64,000 bases of DNA from Microbacterium sp. 1.5R. GTDB taxonomy: Bacteria; Actinomycetota; Actinomycetes; Actinomycetales; Microbacteriaceae. Below, piece by piece: positions 26,085 through 35,098 of this stretch. A program made the translations under genes and the position numbers. How positions within the stretch are numbered: position 1 is the first letter of the stretch; each line of letters starts with the position of its first letter. The stretch covers positions 3,286,001 to 3,350,000 of the forward strand of contig NZ_CP018151.1 in the NCBI RefSeq assembly GCF_001889265.1, read 5' to 3'. Under the pieces are notes generated by a model that saw only the letters and a program-made list of their open reading frames with translations, had not been told where the DNA came from and ran no database searches.

Positions 26085-26534
26085 TCAGGCGGGACGCGGG
26101 CGGATCACCGGTCGGCGGCTGCCCTTCGAGACCGGCGTGGGTGACGTCGCCACGATCTCCTCGACGTCCGCCGGCTCATCCGACACATCGAGTCGGAGCG
26201 CTTGGGTCAGGGCGAGGCCGTGCCTCGTCGTGAGGATCAGACGCCGGTACTGCGCATCCCCGGAGAGATCGATGACCACGCTGGGACGACGTTTGCGGAT
26301 GAGGACGAAGTCGACGCTGCCTGCGGCCTTCCACGTGCCTGCGGCGAGCACTCCGGGGATGTGCGTCCCCGGGTTCGGCACGCCACGCAACCAGGTCCAC
26401 GCATCATCGATGAGCTGGACCTTGGTGATGGTGTCGCGCACGAGCCGCACGTTGTCCCGGTGGAAGCTCGCCGCACGCTCGATCGGCGAGAGCACGATCT
26501 CGAGTTGCGTCTGGTCCAGCAGCAACGTCACCAT
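26085..26534 (-). CDS. Conserved hypothetical protein, PH-like candidate
   Basis: A 149-residue soluble protein I cannot name. The sequence alternates short hydrophobic strands with charged turns ([46 protein letters not shown]). This looks like a small beta-rich domain that handles a Gly/Lys/Arg-rich surface, followed by a polar tail. No signal peptide or membrane segment is seen. CAGACT (26541-26546, minus) ends 6 nt before the ATG and supports the start and a leaderless mRNA. It faces the ABC ATPase across a terminator, so it is not part of that gene's operon. Confidence 0.6.
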   Translation of the reverse strand: MVTLLLDQTQLEIVLSPIERAASFHRDNVRLVRDTITKVQLIDDAWTWLRGVPNPGTHIPGVLAAGTWKAAGSVDFVLIRKRRPSVVIDLSGDAQYRRLILTTRHGLALTQALRLDVSDEPADVEEIVATSPTPVSKGSRRPVIRPRPA

Positions 26535-26667
26535 GCGTCCAGTCTGCCAGCGGCACCCTTCCAGATGTCTGTGTCTTGTTCACAGGAAGGCAACGATCCG
26601 TTGTCGGTTCCCACGATTCCACCCCTTTTCCATTCCGGTGTTCCGCTCGACTTTCGAACAAATCTAC

Positions 26668-26892
26668 TAGATTCGGGACATGACATTCGCCACCGACCCC
26701 GGCCTCGAGCAGCGTGCAGAGCTTCTCGACTCCTGGGTCGAGAAGCGGCGGCAGATTGTCCGGCTGAAGGACGAACAGCCGGTCGCATCGCTCAGGGCAG
26801 CATCGAGTATGCCTTCACGGGTGCGGCATTCCTCGAGCGGGGCCACCCGCGCGTCCTGGAGGCCTTCCGCGAGGGAGCCGTCACGGCGGACG
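26668..26892 (+). pseudogene. Decayed DUF222 (13E12-type) HNH-endonuclease gene remnant
   Basis: An ATG at 26680, with TAGATT 6 nt upstream, opens a frame whose first 33 residues (LEQRAELLDSWVEKRRQIVRL) match the N-terminus of DUF222/13E12-repeat proteins. From 26781 a different frame continues with GRIAQGSIEYAFTGAAFLER and then HPRVLEAFREGAVTA, the next conserved block of the same family. About 30 intervening residues are missing and the frame is shifted. The sequence then stops resembling the family about 20 bp before hemL, so the rest of the domain and the HNH nuclease are gone. Known intact relatives have about 400-500 residues. Confidence 0.7.
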
Positions 26893-26912
26893 GCGGCTGG
26901 GGTCAGCTCCGC

Positions 26913-28241
26913 TCAGGCAGTCGCGGCGGCATCAGCTGCGGCGCGCGCAGCCACGGGCAGAGCTGCCTCGATGCGCTGCAGCTCTTCCTCACCGTGAGCG
27001 GCGGTGAGGAACCACGCCTCGAACACGCTCGGAGGGAGCGCCACGCCCTGCTCGCGCATCGCATGGAAGAACGGGGCGTACCGGAACGACTGCTGCGCCT
27101 GAGCCTCGGTGTAGTCGCGAGGTGCAGATCCGCGGAAGGAGGCGCTGAAGAGGTTGCCGGCATGGGCGACGGCGTGGGTCGCACCGGCCTCCGTGAGCGC
27201 CTCATCCAGGGCGCGGGAGACTCGCGCTGCGGCCGCGTCGACGGTCGCGTACACCTCCGGCGTGGCGAGGCGCAGCGTCGCGAGACCCGCGGCGACCGAC
27301 AGCGGGTTACCCGACAGCGTGCCCGCCTGGTAGACGGGTCCCAGAGGAGCGAGAAGGTCCATGATCTCCGCACGACCTCCGAGCGCAGCCAGCGGCATCC
27401 CTCCGCCGACGACCTTGCCGAAGGTGATGATGTCGGGCAGATAGTCCTCGCCGGCGGCCGCCTGGAGCCCCCAGAAGCCCGCCGGGTGCACGCGGAAGCC
27501 CGTCAGCACCTCGTCGAGGATCAGCAGGGCGCCATGCGCGTGAGCGGTCTCGGCGAGCAGGCGGTTGAACCCCGGCAGCGGCGGAACGACACCCATGTTC
27601 GCCGCTGCGGCCTCGACGATCACCGCTGCGATGCGCGGGCCGTGCTCGGCGAACACAGCTGCGAGAGCGTCGGGATCGTTGTAGTCGATCACCAGCGTCT
27701 GAGCCGCGATAGGCGCAGGCACACCTGCGGAACCCGGAAGCGCGAGCGTCGCGACACCGGAGCCCGCCGCAGCGAGCAGACCGTCGGAGTGCCCGTGATA
27801 GTGCCCGGCGAACTTCACCAGCAGGTCGCGTCCGGTGGCGCCGCGGGCGAGCCGGATCGCCGTCATCGTCGCTTCGGTTCCGGTCGACACGAGCCGCACC
27901 CGCTCCACCGGCCGAACCTCCCCGAACCGCACGCGGTCGGCGATCAACTGAGCGAGCTCGACTTCGCCCTCCGTGGGAGCGCCGAACGAAAGGCCTCGGG
28001 TGGCCGCTTCCTGCACGGCGGCGACGACCTCCGGGTGCGCGTGGCCGAGCAACGCCGGCCCCCAGGATGCCACGAGGTCGACGTAGCGGTTGCCTGCGGC
28101 ATCCGTGACCGTCGCGCCGCTCGCCGAGGCGAGGAAGCGCGGCGTGCCGCCGACCGAGCCGTACGCGCGCACCGGCGAGTTCACCCCTCCGGGGATCACC
28201 GTGCGGGCAGCGGAGAACAGGTCGTCATTGCGGTCGGTCAC
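26913..28241 (-). CDS. hemL: Glutamate-1-semialdehyde 2,1-aminomutase
   Basis: PLP enzyme converting glutamate-1-semialdehyde to 5-aminolevulinate, the second step of C5-route tetrapyrrole synthesis. The 442 residues have the family N-terminus ([18 protein letters not shown]), the PLP-ring DEVLTGFR and the Schiff-base lysine K276 in [11 protein letters not shown]. The GTG start has GAGGAG 6 nt upstream. It is the last of the minus-strand haem genes, 111 bp after hemB, and may be read from the same transcript. Its 3' end abuts the DUF222 remnant on the other strand. Confidence 0.97.
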   Translation of the reverse strand: MTDRNDDLFSAARTVIPGGVNSPVRAYGSVGGTPRFLASASGATVTDAAGNRYVDLVASWGPALLGHAHPEVVAAVQEAATRGLSFGAPTEGEVELAQLIADRVRFGEVRPVERVRLVSTGTEATMTAIRLARGATGRDLLVKFAGHYHGHSDGLLAAAGSGVATLALPGSAGVPAPIAAQTLVIDYNDPDALAAVFAEHGPRIAAVIVEAAAANMGVVPPLPGFNRLLAETAHAHGALLILDEVLTGFRVHPAGFWGLQAAAGEDYLPDIITFGKVVGGGMPLAALGGRAEIMDLLAPLGPVYQAGTLSGNPLSVAAGLATLRLATPEVYATVDAAAARVSRALDEALTEAGATHAVAHAGNLFSASFRGSAPRDYTEAQAQQSFRYAPFFHAMREQGVALPPSVFEAWFLTAAHGEEELQRIEAALPVAARAAADAAATA

Positions 28242-28352
28242 AGCACACTCCTCAACGATGCGCGGACCTCTCCCGGCATCCCATCCAGGCTAATGCGCCG
28301 ACCTGAGGGCGGGACTCAGATCGACGGGGCTCTCAGCGAAGGCGTGCGCGAC

Positions 28353-29330
28353 TCAGCCGCGCAGCCAGCGGGCGGCCTCGGTCGCCCAGTAGGTCAGGAC
28401 GACGTCAGCACCCGCACGGCGGATCGAGAGCAGCGACTCGAGGACCGATGCACGACGATCGATCCAGCCGTTCGCAGCGGCCGCCTCGATCATCGCGTAC
28501 TCACCGGAGACCTGATATGCCCACACAGGAATGTGGACGGTGTCGCGCACCTCCCGCAGCACATCGAGGAACGCCATCGCCGGCTTCACCATGACGATGT
28601 CGGCGCCTTCCTCCTCGTCGACGACGGCCTCGCGCACACCCTCGCGACGATTGCCCGGGTCGAGCTGATAGGTACGACGGTCGCCCGTGAGCTGCGAGTC
28701 GACGGCTTCACGGAACGGGCCGTAGAACGCGCTCGCGTACTTGGCGGCATACGCGAGCAGCAGCACGTCGGTGTAGCCGTCCGAGTCGAGCGCCTCGCGG
28801 ATGACCGCGACCTGGCCGTCCATCATCCCCGACAGACCGAGCAGCTGCGAGCCGGCGCGCGCCTGCGAGAGCGCCATGGAGGCGTACCGCTCGAGGGTCG
28901 CATCGTTGTCGACCGACCCGTCAGCTGCGAGAACGCCGCAGTGACCGTGATCGGTGAACTCGTCGAGGCAGAGATCCGTCTGCACCACGAGTGCATCGCC
29001 CACCTCGGCGGCCAGCGCCTCGGTCGCGACATTGAGGATCCCCTGGGGGTCGTCGGCGCCCGAGCCCTGAGCGTCGCGCACGGCGGGCACGCCGAACAGC
29101 ATCACACCGCCGACACCCGCCTCGGCAGCCTCGGTCGCGGCGGCCCGCAGAGAGTCGAGCGAATGCTGCGCTACCCCCGGCATCGATCCGATGGGCGCGG
29201 CCGCGGTGAGTCCCTCGCGAACGAACAGTGGAAGCACCAGCTGACGGGGCTCGATCGAGGTCTCGCGCACCAGTCCACGGACTGCAGCAGACTGGCGGAG
29301 GCGGCGCAGTCGTACGTCGGGGAAGCTCAC
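28353..29330 (-). CDS. hemB: 5-Aminolevulinate dehydratase (porphobilinogen synthase)
   Basis: Condenses two 5-aminolevulinates to porphobilinogen. The 325 residues carry the two active-site lysines, K197 (AYAAKYAS) and K249 (DIVMVKPAMAF). The metal-site region reads TDLCLDEFTDHGHCGVL, with Cys residues at two of the usual zinc-ligand positions, so zinc use is likely. The GTG start overlaps the hemD stop by 4 nt, implying translational coupling. It belongs to the hemQ-C-D-B run. Confidence 0.97.
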   Translation of the reverse strand: MSFPDVRLRRLRQSAAVRGLVRETSIEPRQLVLPLFVREGLTAAAPIGSMPGVAQHSLDSLRAAATEAAEAGVGGVMLFGVPAVRDAQGSGADDPQGILNVATEALAAEVGDALVVQTDLCLDEFTDHGHCGVLAADGSVDNDATLERYASMALSQARAGSQLLGLSGMMDGQVAVIREALDSDGYTDVLLLAYAAKYASAFYGPFREAVDSQLTGDRRTYQLDPGNRREGVREAVVDEEEGADIVMVKPAMAFLDVLREVRDTVHIPVWAYQVSGEYAMIEAAAANGWIDRRASVLESLLSIRRAGADVVLTYWATEAARWLRG

Positions 29331-30118
29331 GGTGCCAACTCGTCCGCCGCGTGCGGGAGGGTGTAGCTCGACACCGCGTCGATCAGCGCGTCCACAGTCT
29401 GACGGTCGGCGACGACGGTGATCGGCAGACCTGCCCGATCGGCATCCTTCGCGGTGCGCGGACCGATGGCCGCCAGCAGCGTGTCGTCCGGGATCAGCGG
29501 GAACTGCTCGCGCACCTGTTCGGCGACCGAACCGCTCGTGATCAGGATCGCGTTGATCCGTCCGTTCTCGACATCACGCTTGATGCGCTCCGTGACCGGG
29601 ACGCCGACCGTGCGATATGCCACAACGCTGTCGACATCGTGACCGGCCTCCTGCAGGAGGACGCTGAGCACGGGCTTCGCGATCTCGCTGCGCAGCGCCA
29701 GGATGCGACGAGGCTCGGTCTCGAGGGCGATGAGCTGCTCGGCCATGCCCGCTGCCGAATTGTCTTCGTCCGGCACCATCGCGACTTCGTAGCCGACCGC
29801 CTGCAGGGCGGCGGCGGTCGTCTCGCCGACGGCCGCGATCTTCGTGCGGCGCGGGACGATCGCGCGGTGCGCGAACATCACGTCGACGGTCGTCGCACTC
29901 GTCACCGTCAGCCAGTCGTACTCTCCATCCGCGAGCCGGGTGAGAGCGACGTCGAGGGCTGCCTGGTCGGTGGTGGCGGCGAAATTGATCAGCGGTGCCA
30001 CGACGGGCACCGCGCCACGGGAGCGCAGACTGGCGGCGACACCGTCGCCCCACGGCCCTCCGCGGGGTACGAGGATGCGCCAGCCGTCCAGCGGTCGGTC
30101 CTGCTTCGAATTGGTCAT
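29327..30118 (-). CDS. hemD: Uroporphyrinogen-III synthase
   Basis: Closes hydroxymethylbilane into uroporphyrinogen III with inversion of ring D. The 263 residues form the usual two-lobed, weakly conserved fold: DGWRILVPRGG at the start, YDWLTVTSATTVDVM in the linker region, and INAILITSGSVAEQV plus LLAAIGPRTAKDA in the second lobe. The frame is open upstream to 30547, but that stretch shadows hemC. The ATG at 30118 overlaps the hemC stop by 4 nt and gives the normal N-terminus. Confidence 0.92.
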   Translation of the reverse strand: MTNSKQDRPLDGWRILVPRGGPWGDGVAASLRSRGAVPVVAPLINFAATTDQAALDVALTRLADGEYDWLTVTSATTVDVMFAHRAIVPRRTKIAAVGETTAAALQAVGYEVAMVPDEDNSAAGMAEQLIALETEPRRILALRSEIAKPVLSVLLQEAGHDVDSVVAYRTVGVPVTERIKRDVENGRINAILITSGSVAEQVREQFPLIPDDTLLAAIGPRTAKDADRAGLPITVVADRQTVDALIDAVSSYTLPHAADELAP

Positions 30119-31131
30119 GATGAGGAATGCTCTCGGGAGACGAGGTCGGCCGCCCCTTGCTCGAGCAGCCGATGGGCGACAGACAACCCGATCTCGCGTG
30201 CTGCGTGCATCGGGTCTGCACCACCGGCAGCATCCGCTCCATTGCCGCTGCCGTTCCGACGAATATACTCCCCGTTCACGGCTTCGGTGACGTCGAGGCC
30301 GATACGGCGCCCACCGTCGGTGGCGTAGACGACTGTCCTGATGCGGATCTCGTCGCCCTCGACGACCGCATGTGCGGCCATCGGCGCCTGGCATCCGGCA
30401 TCCAGCCCCTCGAGAACGGCACGCTCGACGGTCACCGCCAGACGCGTGTCGAAGTCGTCGAGCTCGGCGAGCGCGGCGAGCAGCTCTGCGGGGGCATCCG
30501 TGCGCGTCTCCACGGCGAGCGATCCCTGCCCCGGCGCTGTCGGCCATTCGGAGAGGCCCAGCTCTTCGCGGCGCAGCGGGGAGTCCGTGCCGAGGCGCGA
30601 CAGACCGGCCGCAGCCAGGATCACCGCATCCAGTTCGCCGGACGCTACTCGCTGCAGACGAGAATCGACGTTGCCGCGGATGTCCACGACCTCCGCGTGC
30701 GGAGCCCTCCGGTGCACCTGCGCGATGCGCCGGGGGGATCCCGTGCCCACCTTGCTGCCGGAACGGAGCTGGTGCAGCGGTGTGCCGCCGCGAGTGATCG
30801 CGACGTCGCGCGCGTCCTCACGCACCGGGGTCGCTGCGATGACGAGACCGTCGGGGATCGCGGTGGGAAGGTCTTTGAGCGAATGCACGAGGAAGTCGCA
30901 CTCGCCGGCGAGCAGTGCCTCTCGCAGACGCGTCGCGAAGATGCCCTGACCGCCGATCTCCGACAGCGACGCACGATTCGTGTCGCCCTCGCTGGTGATC
31001 GGCACGAGCTCGACGGGGCGCCCCGAGATCTTCTCGAGCGCGGCGGCGACGTGCCCCGACTGCGCCTGAGCGAGCGCGCTGCGGCGGGTGCCCAATCGAA
31101 TCGGGGAGGGGGTCTGACTCTGAGTGTTCAT
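30115..31131 (-). CDS. hemC: Hydroxymethylbilane synthase (porphobilinogen deaminase)
   Basis: Polymerises four porphobilinogens into the linear hydroxymethylbilane. The 338 residues begin with the family block IRLGTRRSALAQAQSGHV. The dipyrromethane cofactor is attached to C247 in LDAGCQAPMAA, and the substrate-binding arginines lie in GTGSPRRIAQ. It starts 7 nt after the hemQ stop and overlaps hemD by 4 nt, so hemQ-C-D-B behaves as one tightly packed operon. Confidence 0.97.
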   Translation of the reverse strand: MNTQSQTPSPIRLGTRRSALAQAQSGHVAAALEKISGRPVELVPITSEGDTNRASLSEIGGQGIFATRLREALLAGECDFLVHSLKDLPTAIPDGLVIAATPVREDARDVAITRGGTPLHQLRSGSKVGTGSPRRIAQVHRRAPHAEVVDIRGNVDSRLQRVASGELDAVILAAAGLSRLGTDSPLRREELGLSEWPTAPGQGSLAVETRTDAPAELLAALAELDDFDTRLAVTVERAVLEGLDAGCQAPMAAHAVVEGDEIRIRTVVYATDGGRRIGLDVTEAVNGEYIRRNGSGNGADAAGGADPMHAAREIGLSVAHRLLEQGAADLVSREHSSS

Positions 31132-31138
31132 CGTCGAC

Positions 31139-31816
31139 CTACTGCAGCACGTCCGCGATCTCGTCGAACCGGAGGCGTCGACCCGTGTAGAACGGGACCT
31201 CCTCCTTCACGTACAGGCGCGCGTCGGTGTAGCGCAGGTCGCGCATGAGATCGACCAGCTCGGTGACCTCGTCGGCTTCGAGCGGCAGGATCCATTCGTA
31301 GTCGCCCAGGGCGAATGCGGCGACTGTGTTCGCGATGACCCCGGTGAATGCCGCTCCCTTGCGTCCGTGATCGGCGAGCATCTTCCGGCGCTCCTCTTCG
31401 GGCGCGAGATACCACTCCGGCGTGCGGACGAACGGGTACAGGCACAGCCAGTCCTTCGGCTCCACGCCGCGAAGGAATCCCGGGACGTGAGCCCGGTTGA
31501 ACTCGGCATCGCGGTGCACGCCCATGACGTTCCAGACCGGCAGCAGGGTACGCAGCAACTCGGTGCGGCGGAGGCGGCGGAGAGCCTTCTGCAGGTCTTC
31601 GGCCGTGTCGCCGTGCAGCCACACGAGCAGATCGGCGTCCGCCTTCAGGCCCGAGACGTCGTAGAAGCCACGGACCGTGACGCCGGAGTCCTCGATGTAC
31701 GAGACGATCGTCTCGAGCTCCGTGGAGTCGGACTCGGTGACCGCCACATCGGGGTTTCGTCGCCAGACTGCCCAGAGGGTGAAGCCGGACGGGTTCTCTT
31801 CGCGCGCATCGGACAT
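31139..31816 (-). CDS. hemQ: Coproheme decarboxylase (peroxide-dependent haem synthase)
   Basis: Final enzyme of the coproporphyrin-dependent haem pathway: it decarboxylates coproheme III twice to haem b using H2O2. The 225 residues contain the chlorite-dismutase-like ferredoxin folds, the WNVMGVHRDAEFNRAHVPGF and PFVRTPEWYL blocks of the actinobacterial ChdC type, and the EWILPLEADEVTELVDLMRDLRY C-terminal part. CAGACT (31823-31828, minus) ends 6 nt before the ATG, so the hemQ-C-D-B operon may start here with a leaderless mRNA. The presence of hemQ marks the coproporphyrin rather than the protoporphyrin route. Confidence 0.95.
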   Translation of the reverse strand: MSDAREENPSGFTLWAVWRRNPDVAVTESDSTELETIVSYIEDSGVTVRGFYDVSGLKADADLLVWLHGDTAEDLQKALRRLRRTELLRTLLPVWNVMGVHRDAEFNRAHVPGFLRGVEPKDWLCLYPFVRTPEWYLAPEEERRKMLADHGRKGAAFTGVIANTVAAFALGDYEWILPLEADEVTELVDLMRDLRYTDARLYVKEEVPFYTGRRLRFDEIADVLQ

Positions 31817-31885
31817 GGATCCAGTCTGCCCCCTTTGTGAAGCACTCGCGAACGCGAGTCAGGATGCGAGGATTTCGGCCTGCGG

Positions 31886-32167
31886 TCAGCGTGAGAGCGC
31901 GCGGGCGATCGCCCAGACGGCACCGCCGACGATCACCGCGACGCCCACGGCTCCCGCGATCGCGGCAGCGGGGTTGCGGTCGGCGAAGACCCGCGCCTTC
32001 GCCGCGGCGCGCTTGGACGCTGTGTCGATGCGCCGGGGGAAGTTGCCCTTGACCTCGATCGCCGCGAGAGCGGCCTTCAGCTCCGCCCGAGCCGACTGGA
32101 CCGGGTCGACGATGCCCGCCGGAACCGCCGTCTTGGGCAGAGGCCTCGTGATCTCAGAGTTCGTCAT
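31886..32167 (-). CDS. DUF3618-like small membrane protein
   Basis: A 93-residue protein of the DUF3618 type: an amphipathic N-terminal half with a SARAELKAALAAIEVKGNFPRR motif region, then one membrane segment at about 68-88. The same family commonly sits with YtxH and phage-holin-like genes in actinobacteria, as here. Function is unknown. An envelope stress or membrane-shaping role is a guess from neighbours. Its start overlaps the end of the holin-like gene by 14 nt, and the three genes appear to be one operon. Confidence 0.7.
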   Translation of the reverse strand: MTNSEITRPLPKTAVPAGIVDPVQSARAELKAALAAIEVKGNFPRRIDTASKRAAAKARVFADRNPAAAIAGAVGVAVIVGGAVWAIARALSR

Positions 32168-32561
32168 TGCCGGCTTCCTTCACGAGTCTGATGTCTTCGC
32201 CCACCGCTTGCGCGGGGTTCTTACGAGCGAGCACCTTGCGGAACTTCAGGATGCCGAGCAGTGCGAACAGCAGCACGGCGAGGATCAGGATGCCGAGCAC
32301 CGCAAGGGCGGACAGCCAGACCGGCCACCACGACGACAGCCCGGCGATCGCGAACACCAGGATCACCGGCACGGCCCAGAACAGGAAGAAGAGAGCGACG
32401 AGGAACCAGACGGAGCCGATCCCCGCGTCCTTCGCCGTCTTCGAGATCCAGGTCTTGGCCGCGTTGATCTCGGCTTTGACGAGGCTGCTGATGAGCTCGG
32501 GAAGATCGCCGATCAGGGACAGCAGGCTGTCCTCGGCGCGATCGCGGTATCCGCGGGGCAT
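32154..32561 (-). CDS. Phage holin family-like (Actinobacterial Holin-X type) protein
   Basis: A 135-residue membrane protein with an amphipathic N-terminal half (SLLSLIGDLPELISSLVKAE) and two adjacent membrane segments at about 48-70 and 78-103, then a short basic tail. This matches the family often annotated 'phage holin family protein'. There is no phage gene nearby, so a cellular membrane role is more likely. The frame is open to 32801, but the ATG at 32561 follows the ytxH-like stop by 1 nt and gives the family length. It sits in the middle of a three-gene operon. Confidence 0.75.
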   Translation of the reverse strand: MPRGYRDRAEDSLLSLIGDLPELISSLVKAEINAAKTWISKTAKDAGIGSVWFLVALFFLFWAVPVILVFAIAGLSSWWPVWLSALAVLGILILAVLLFALLGILKFRKVLARKNPAQAVGEDIRLVKEAGNDEL

Positions 32562-32562
32562 G

Positions 32563-32985
32563 TCAGCTGCCAGACTTCGCGGCGGTGGAGCCGGGCGTTG
32601 CCGGCTTCTTGGCCGCGGGCTTCTTCGCGTCGTCCTTCTTCGCGGCGTCCTTGACCTCTTCGACGGCGTCCTCGGTGGCGTCGACGATGTCGTCAGCGGC
32701 CTTGCGCCCCGCAGCCACGGCGGAGTCGAGTCGCTGCCCAGCGGTCTTGTCGCCACCGCCGGCAGACTTGACGACCTTCTGCACGCCGGTCCAGATCGCA
32801 CCGGGCACTGCCGCCGCCTTGTCGCCGACGTAGCCCTTGACCTTGTCGACCTGCTCCTGCACCGGGTCGAGGTTCCAGACCTTCAGCCACTGCGTCTTGA
32901 TCTGCTCGTACCTCTCGCGGCCCGCGCGGGTTCCGAGCACGTATCCCACGCCGATTCCTACGACGAGTCCGATCTTCCCCTTCAT
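32563..32985 (-). CDS. YtxH-like membrane protein with Lys/Ala-rich tail
   Basis: A 140-residue protein with a glycine-rich N-terminal hydrophobic segment (KIGLVVGIGVGYVLGTRAG, about 3-21), the YtxH hallmark, a helical middle and a Lys/Ala/Asp-rich C-terminal tail that resembles histone-like tails. Relatives are general-stress proteins in Firmicutes; the role here is unknown. GAGGAG lies 5 nt before the ATG. It is first of the three-gene operon placed between hemY and hemQ. Confidence 0.75.
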   Translation of the reverse strand: MKGKIGLVVGIGVGYVLGTRAGRERYEQIKTQWLKVWNLDPVQEQVDKVKGYVGDKAAAVPGAIWTGVQKVVKSAGGGDKTAGQRLDSAVAAGRKAADDIVDATEDAVEEVKDAAKKDDAKKPAAKKPATPGSTAAKSGS

Positions 32986-33058
32986 GGGGTCTCCTCACGT
33001 TGTTCCGGTGTGAACGCCTGGGGCGAACCGACGACTCGGAGCCGCCTGCAGGTGTCCA

Positions 33059-33086
33059 GCGTAGCCCCGTATGCCGATTTCGGCAT
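33059..33086 (-). promoter_or_regulatory. Promoter and palindrome upstream of the ytxH-like operon
   Basis: On the minus strand TACGCT (33059-33064) can serve as a -10 box for the ytxH-like operon. A perfect 7-bp-arm palindrome, ATGCCGATTTCGGCAT (33071-33086), covers the -20 to -35 side. It could be an operator; the regulator is unknown. Confidence 0.4.
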
Positions 33087-33138
33087 CTGTCACGCAGAGG
33101 GTTGACAGCGGAGCGACTTTCGGGTTCGTGCGACGGCG

Positions 33139-34701
33139 TCAGTCCCAGAGCAGCGCCCGACGAAGCCGGTCCGCCTCTTCGCGCGCGTCGGGGATCACCT
33201 GGGCGAGACCCGTGCCGGCCAGCCACGCGCCGACGGCGGCGAGCCCGTGCACGCCCTGCACAGCCGACCTCGCGGCCTCTCGGCGCGCACCGGAGCCGAT
33301 GATCGATGCAGGCTGCGACTGCACGTACCTCGCGCGGTGGGACGCCACGAGGTCGCCCGCCGCGAGCGGCACGCCGAGGAGAGCGGATGCTTCGCCCAGC
33401 GCCAGTCGAGCCGCGGCGTCGTCGTCGAGCGCGGTGGTGGCGGCGGGTTCGCCCTGGGCTCCGAACGAGACCCGCACGACGTGCCGGGGGCCGGCCGCGG
33501 CGCGCACCCAGTCCCACTTCGCACTGGAGTGGGTGAGCGCCTTCGCTGTGTGGCTGCCGGGGACGGTCAGCACGCCGGTGCCCCGTGGAGCGCCCGCCAG
33601 TGCCGACGGCTCCAGCAGCAGTGTGACGATCTCGATCTCCGGAGCATCCGCCGGCGCGGTCTCCGCCAGTGCGGGCACGCTCTTCTCGAGAAGTCGCCTC
33701 GCGGCGGCCTCGGAGGTCGCGACCACCACGCCATCTGCGGCGAACTCGATCTCCTCCGCGTGAGCGTCGCCGAGAACGGCGTCTGCCACGGGAGCGACGT
33801 CGGCGTGAGCCTTCACCATCCACGCCTCGGCGGTGCGCGTCAGCTGCGTCACCTGCGCGCCGGTGTGCACGACGCCACCGAGCTTCTCGATATCCGCGAC
33901 CAGCGCCTCGATCAGCACCGTCATACCGCCGTCGAGCCCTTCCACGGCCGCGCCGGGCGCGAGCGCGGCACCCTCGCGACTCGCGGCTCCGCGCGCCTTC
34001 GCAGCTCTGTCCGCGCTCTCCTGCCGCATCGTCTGCACCGCCCCCGAGAGCGATCCGACGCGGGTGAGGGCTGCGTTGAGTCCGGGGGCCGCGATGTCGA
34101 CGTCGACGTCGTCAGGCGAGGCTGAGTACACACCGGTCGTGACCGGGGCGACGAGACGATCGCGCACCCTGGCCCCCATGCGCGACGACACCAGTCTGCC
34201 GAGGCTCTGACTGTGGCCGATCGTCAGCGGCGGGCGAACGCGATCCAGGTACGCACGCCATGCGCCCGACCACCCGATGATGCGGCGGACGTCCTCCTGG
34301 AACGGATTGCCGGGGATTCCGAGGATCCCGCCGACGGGCAGCGGTGCCGCGCCGATGCCGGGGATGCCAGCGAGCCAGGCGCTCCCTGCCGCGGGCGCGA
34401 CGATACGGTCGGCGAGGCCGAGCTCCTCGATCAGAGCGCGCACACGGCCGCCCCTCGTCGCGTAGCTCTCCGCGCCGGCATCCACCACCACTCCGTCGAG
34501 CTCAGCGCGACGGATGGCGCCGCCGACGGCATCCGTCGCCTCGAGCAGGGTGACGCGCATGCCGACCTTGACGCACTCCCGGGCAGCGATCAGGCCGCCG
34601 ATGCCCCCGCCGATGACGACGATGTGCCTCTCCGCCGCCCTCGCGGCGAGGTCGGCCGGTTCGGCGCGGGGCGTCTCACTGTTCGCTGGCTTCGACGTCA
34701 T
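33139..34701 (-). CDS. hemY: Coproporphyrinogen III oxidase / protoporphyrinogen oxidase (HemY/CgoX)
   Basis: FAD-dependent six-electron oxidase. In the actinobacterial pathway it makes coproporphyrin III from coproporphyrinogen III. The 520 residues start with the FAD Rossmann block HIVVIGGGIGGLIAA (about 27-41) and an acidic strand end (TLLEA). The PPO-type substrate domain includes PVTTGVYSASPDDVDVD, and the C-terminal GVHGLAAVGAWLAGTGLAQVI block closes the FAD site. It lies 58 bp downstream of the arsR gene on the same strand and may be co-transcribed with it. Confidence 0.92.
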   Translation of the reverse strand: MTSKPANSETPRAEPADLAARAAERHIVVIGGGIGGLIAARECVKVGMRVTLLEATDAVGGAIRRAELDGVVVDAGAESYATRGGRVRALIEELGLADRIVAPAAGSAWLAGIPGIGAAPLPVGGILGIPGNPFQEDVRRIIGWSGAWRAYLDRVRPPLTIGHSQSLGRLVSSRMGARVRDRLVAPVTTGVYSASPDDVDVDIAAPGLNAALTRVGSLSGAVQTMRQESADRAAKARGAASREGAALAPGAAVEGLDGGMTVLIEALVADIEKLGGVVHTGAQVTQLTRTAEAWMVKAHADVAPVADAVLGDAHAEEIEFAADGVVVATSEAAARRLLEKSVPALAETAPADAPEIEIVTLLLEPSALAGAPRGTGVLTVPGSHTAKALTHSSAKWDWVRAAAGPRHVVRVSFGAQGEPAATTALDDDAAARLALGEASALLGVPLAAGDLVASHRARYVQSQPASIIGSGARREAARSAVQGVHGLAAVGAWLAGTGLAQVIPDAREEADRLRRALLWD

Positions 34702-34759
34702 GCGTCAATCCTTCCATCCGCCGGGGAAACGGCTTCCAGCATTCGGCCGGACAAACCCG

Positions 34760-35098
34760 TCACGCCTCGGTCTGCACCGCGGATTCCCGCCCGGTGCCGC
34801 GCTTGCGCACCTCACGGAGCACGATCTGCTCGGGGCACACGGTCGACAGGAAGTCGCCTACGGAGAGGGCCAGCCGCTCGCCGACGAGGGAGTACAGGAT
34901 GCGATTGGCATCACGACGCTCGCTCACGAGACCCGCCTGACGGAGAACGCCGAGGTGCCGCGAGATCGTCGGCCCGCTCGACGAGAACCGCGAGGCTATC
35001 TCACCCGCTGCGAGCTCGCCCTCTTTCAGATCCTGCAGGATCTGGCGCCTCGTCGGGTGCGCCAGAGCCGCGAAGACGTCCGACGCACTATCTGTCAT
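34760..35098 (-). CDS. ArsR family winged-helix regulator (SdpR-like)
   Basis: A 112-residue winged-helix repressor. The N-terminal ALAHPTRRQILQDLKEGEL, recognition helix SSSGPTISRHLGVLRQAGLV and wing RRDANRILYSL match the SdpR-type autorepressor subgroup. Only one Cys is present, so the classic ArsR/SmtB metal sites are absent. A TAGATT hexamer (35105-35110, minus) ends 6 nt before the ATG and lies within a long palindrome, indicating autorepression. It sits between hemE and hemY on the same strand, so it may also control hemY by read-through. Signal unknown. Confidence 0.85.
   Translation of the reverse strand: MTDSASDVFAALAHPTRRQILQDLKEGELAAGEIASRFSSSGPTISRHLGVLRQAGLVSERRDANRILYSLVGERLALSVGDFLSTVCPEQIVLREVRKRGTGRESAVQTEA

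Noticed and set aside
26202..29366. A 1054-codon open frame on plus
   Set aside because: It is antisense to hemL and hemB, which have complete motifs. Only the short piece 26781-26892 is meaningful, as part of the DUF222 remnant.
32154..32561. Holin-like gene as evidence for a prophage
   Set aside because: No lysin, capsid, integrase or att site is nearby. The family is chromosomal in actinobacteria, and neighbours are YtxH and DUF3618 genes.
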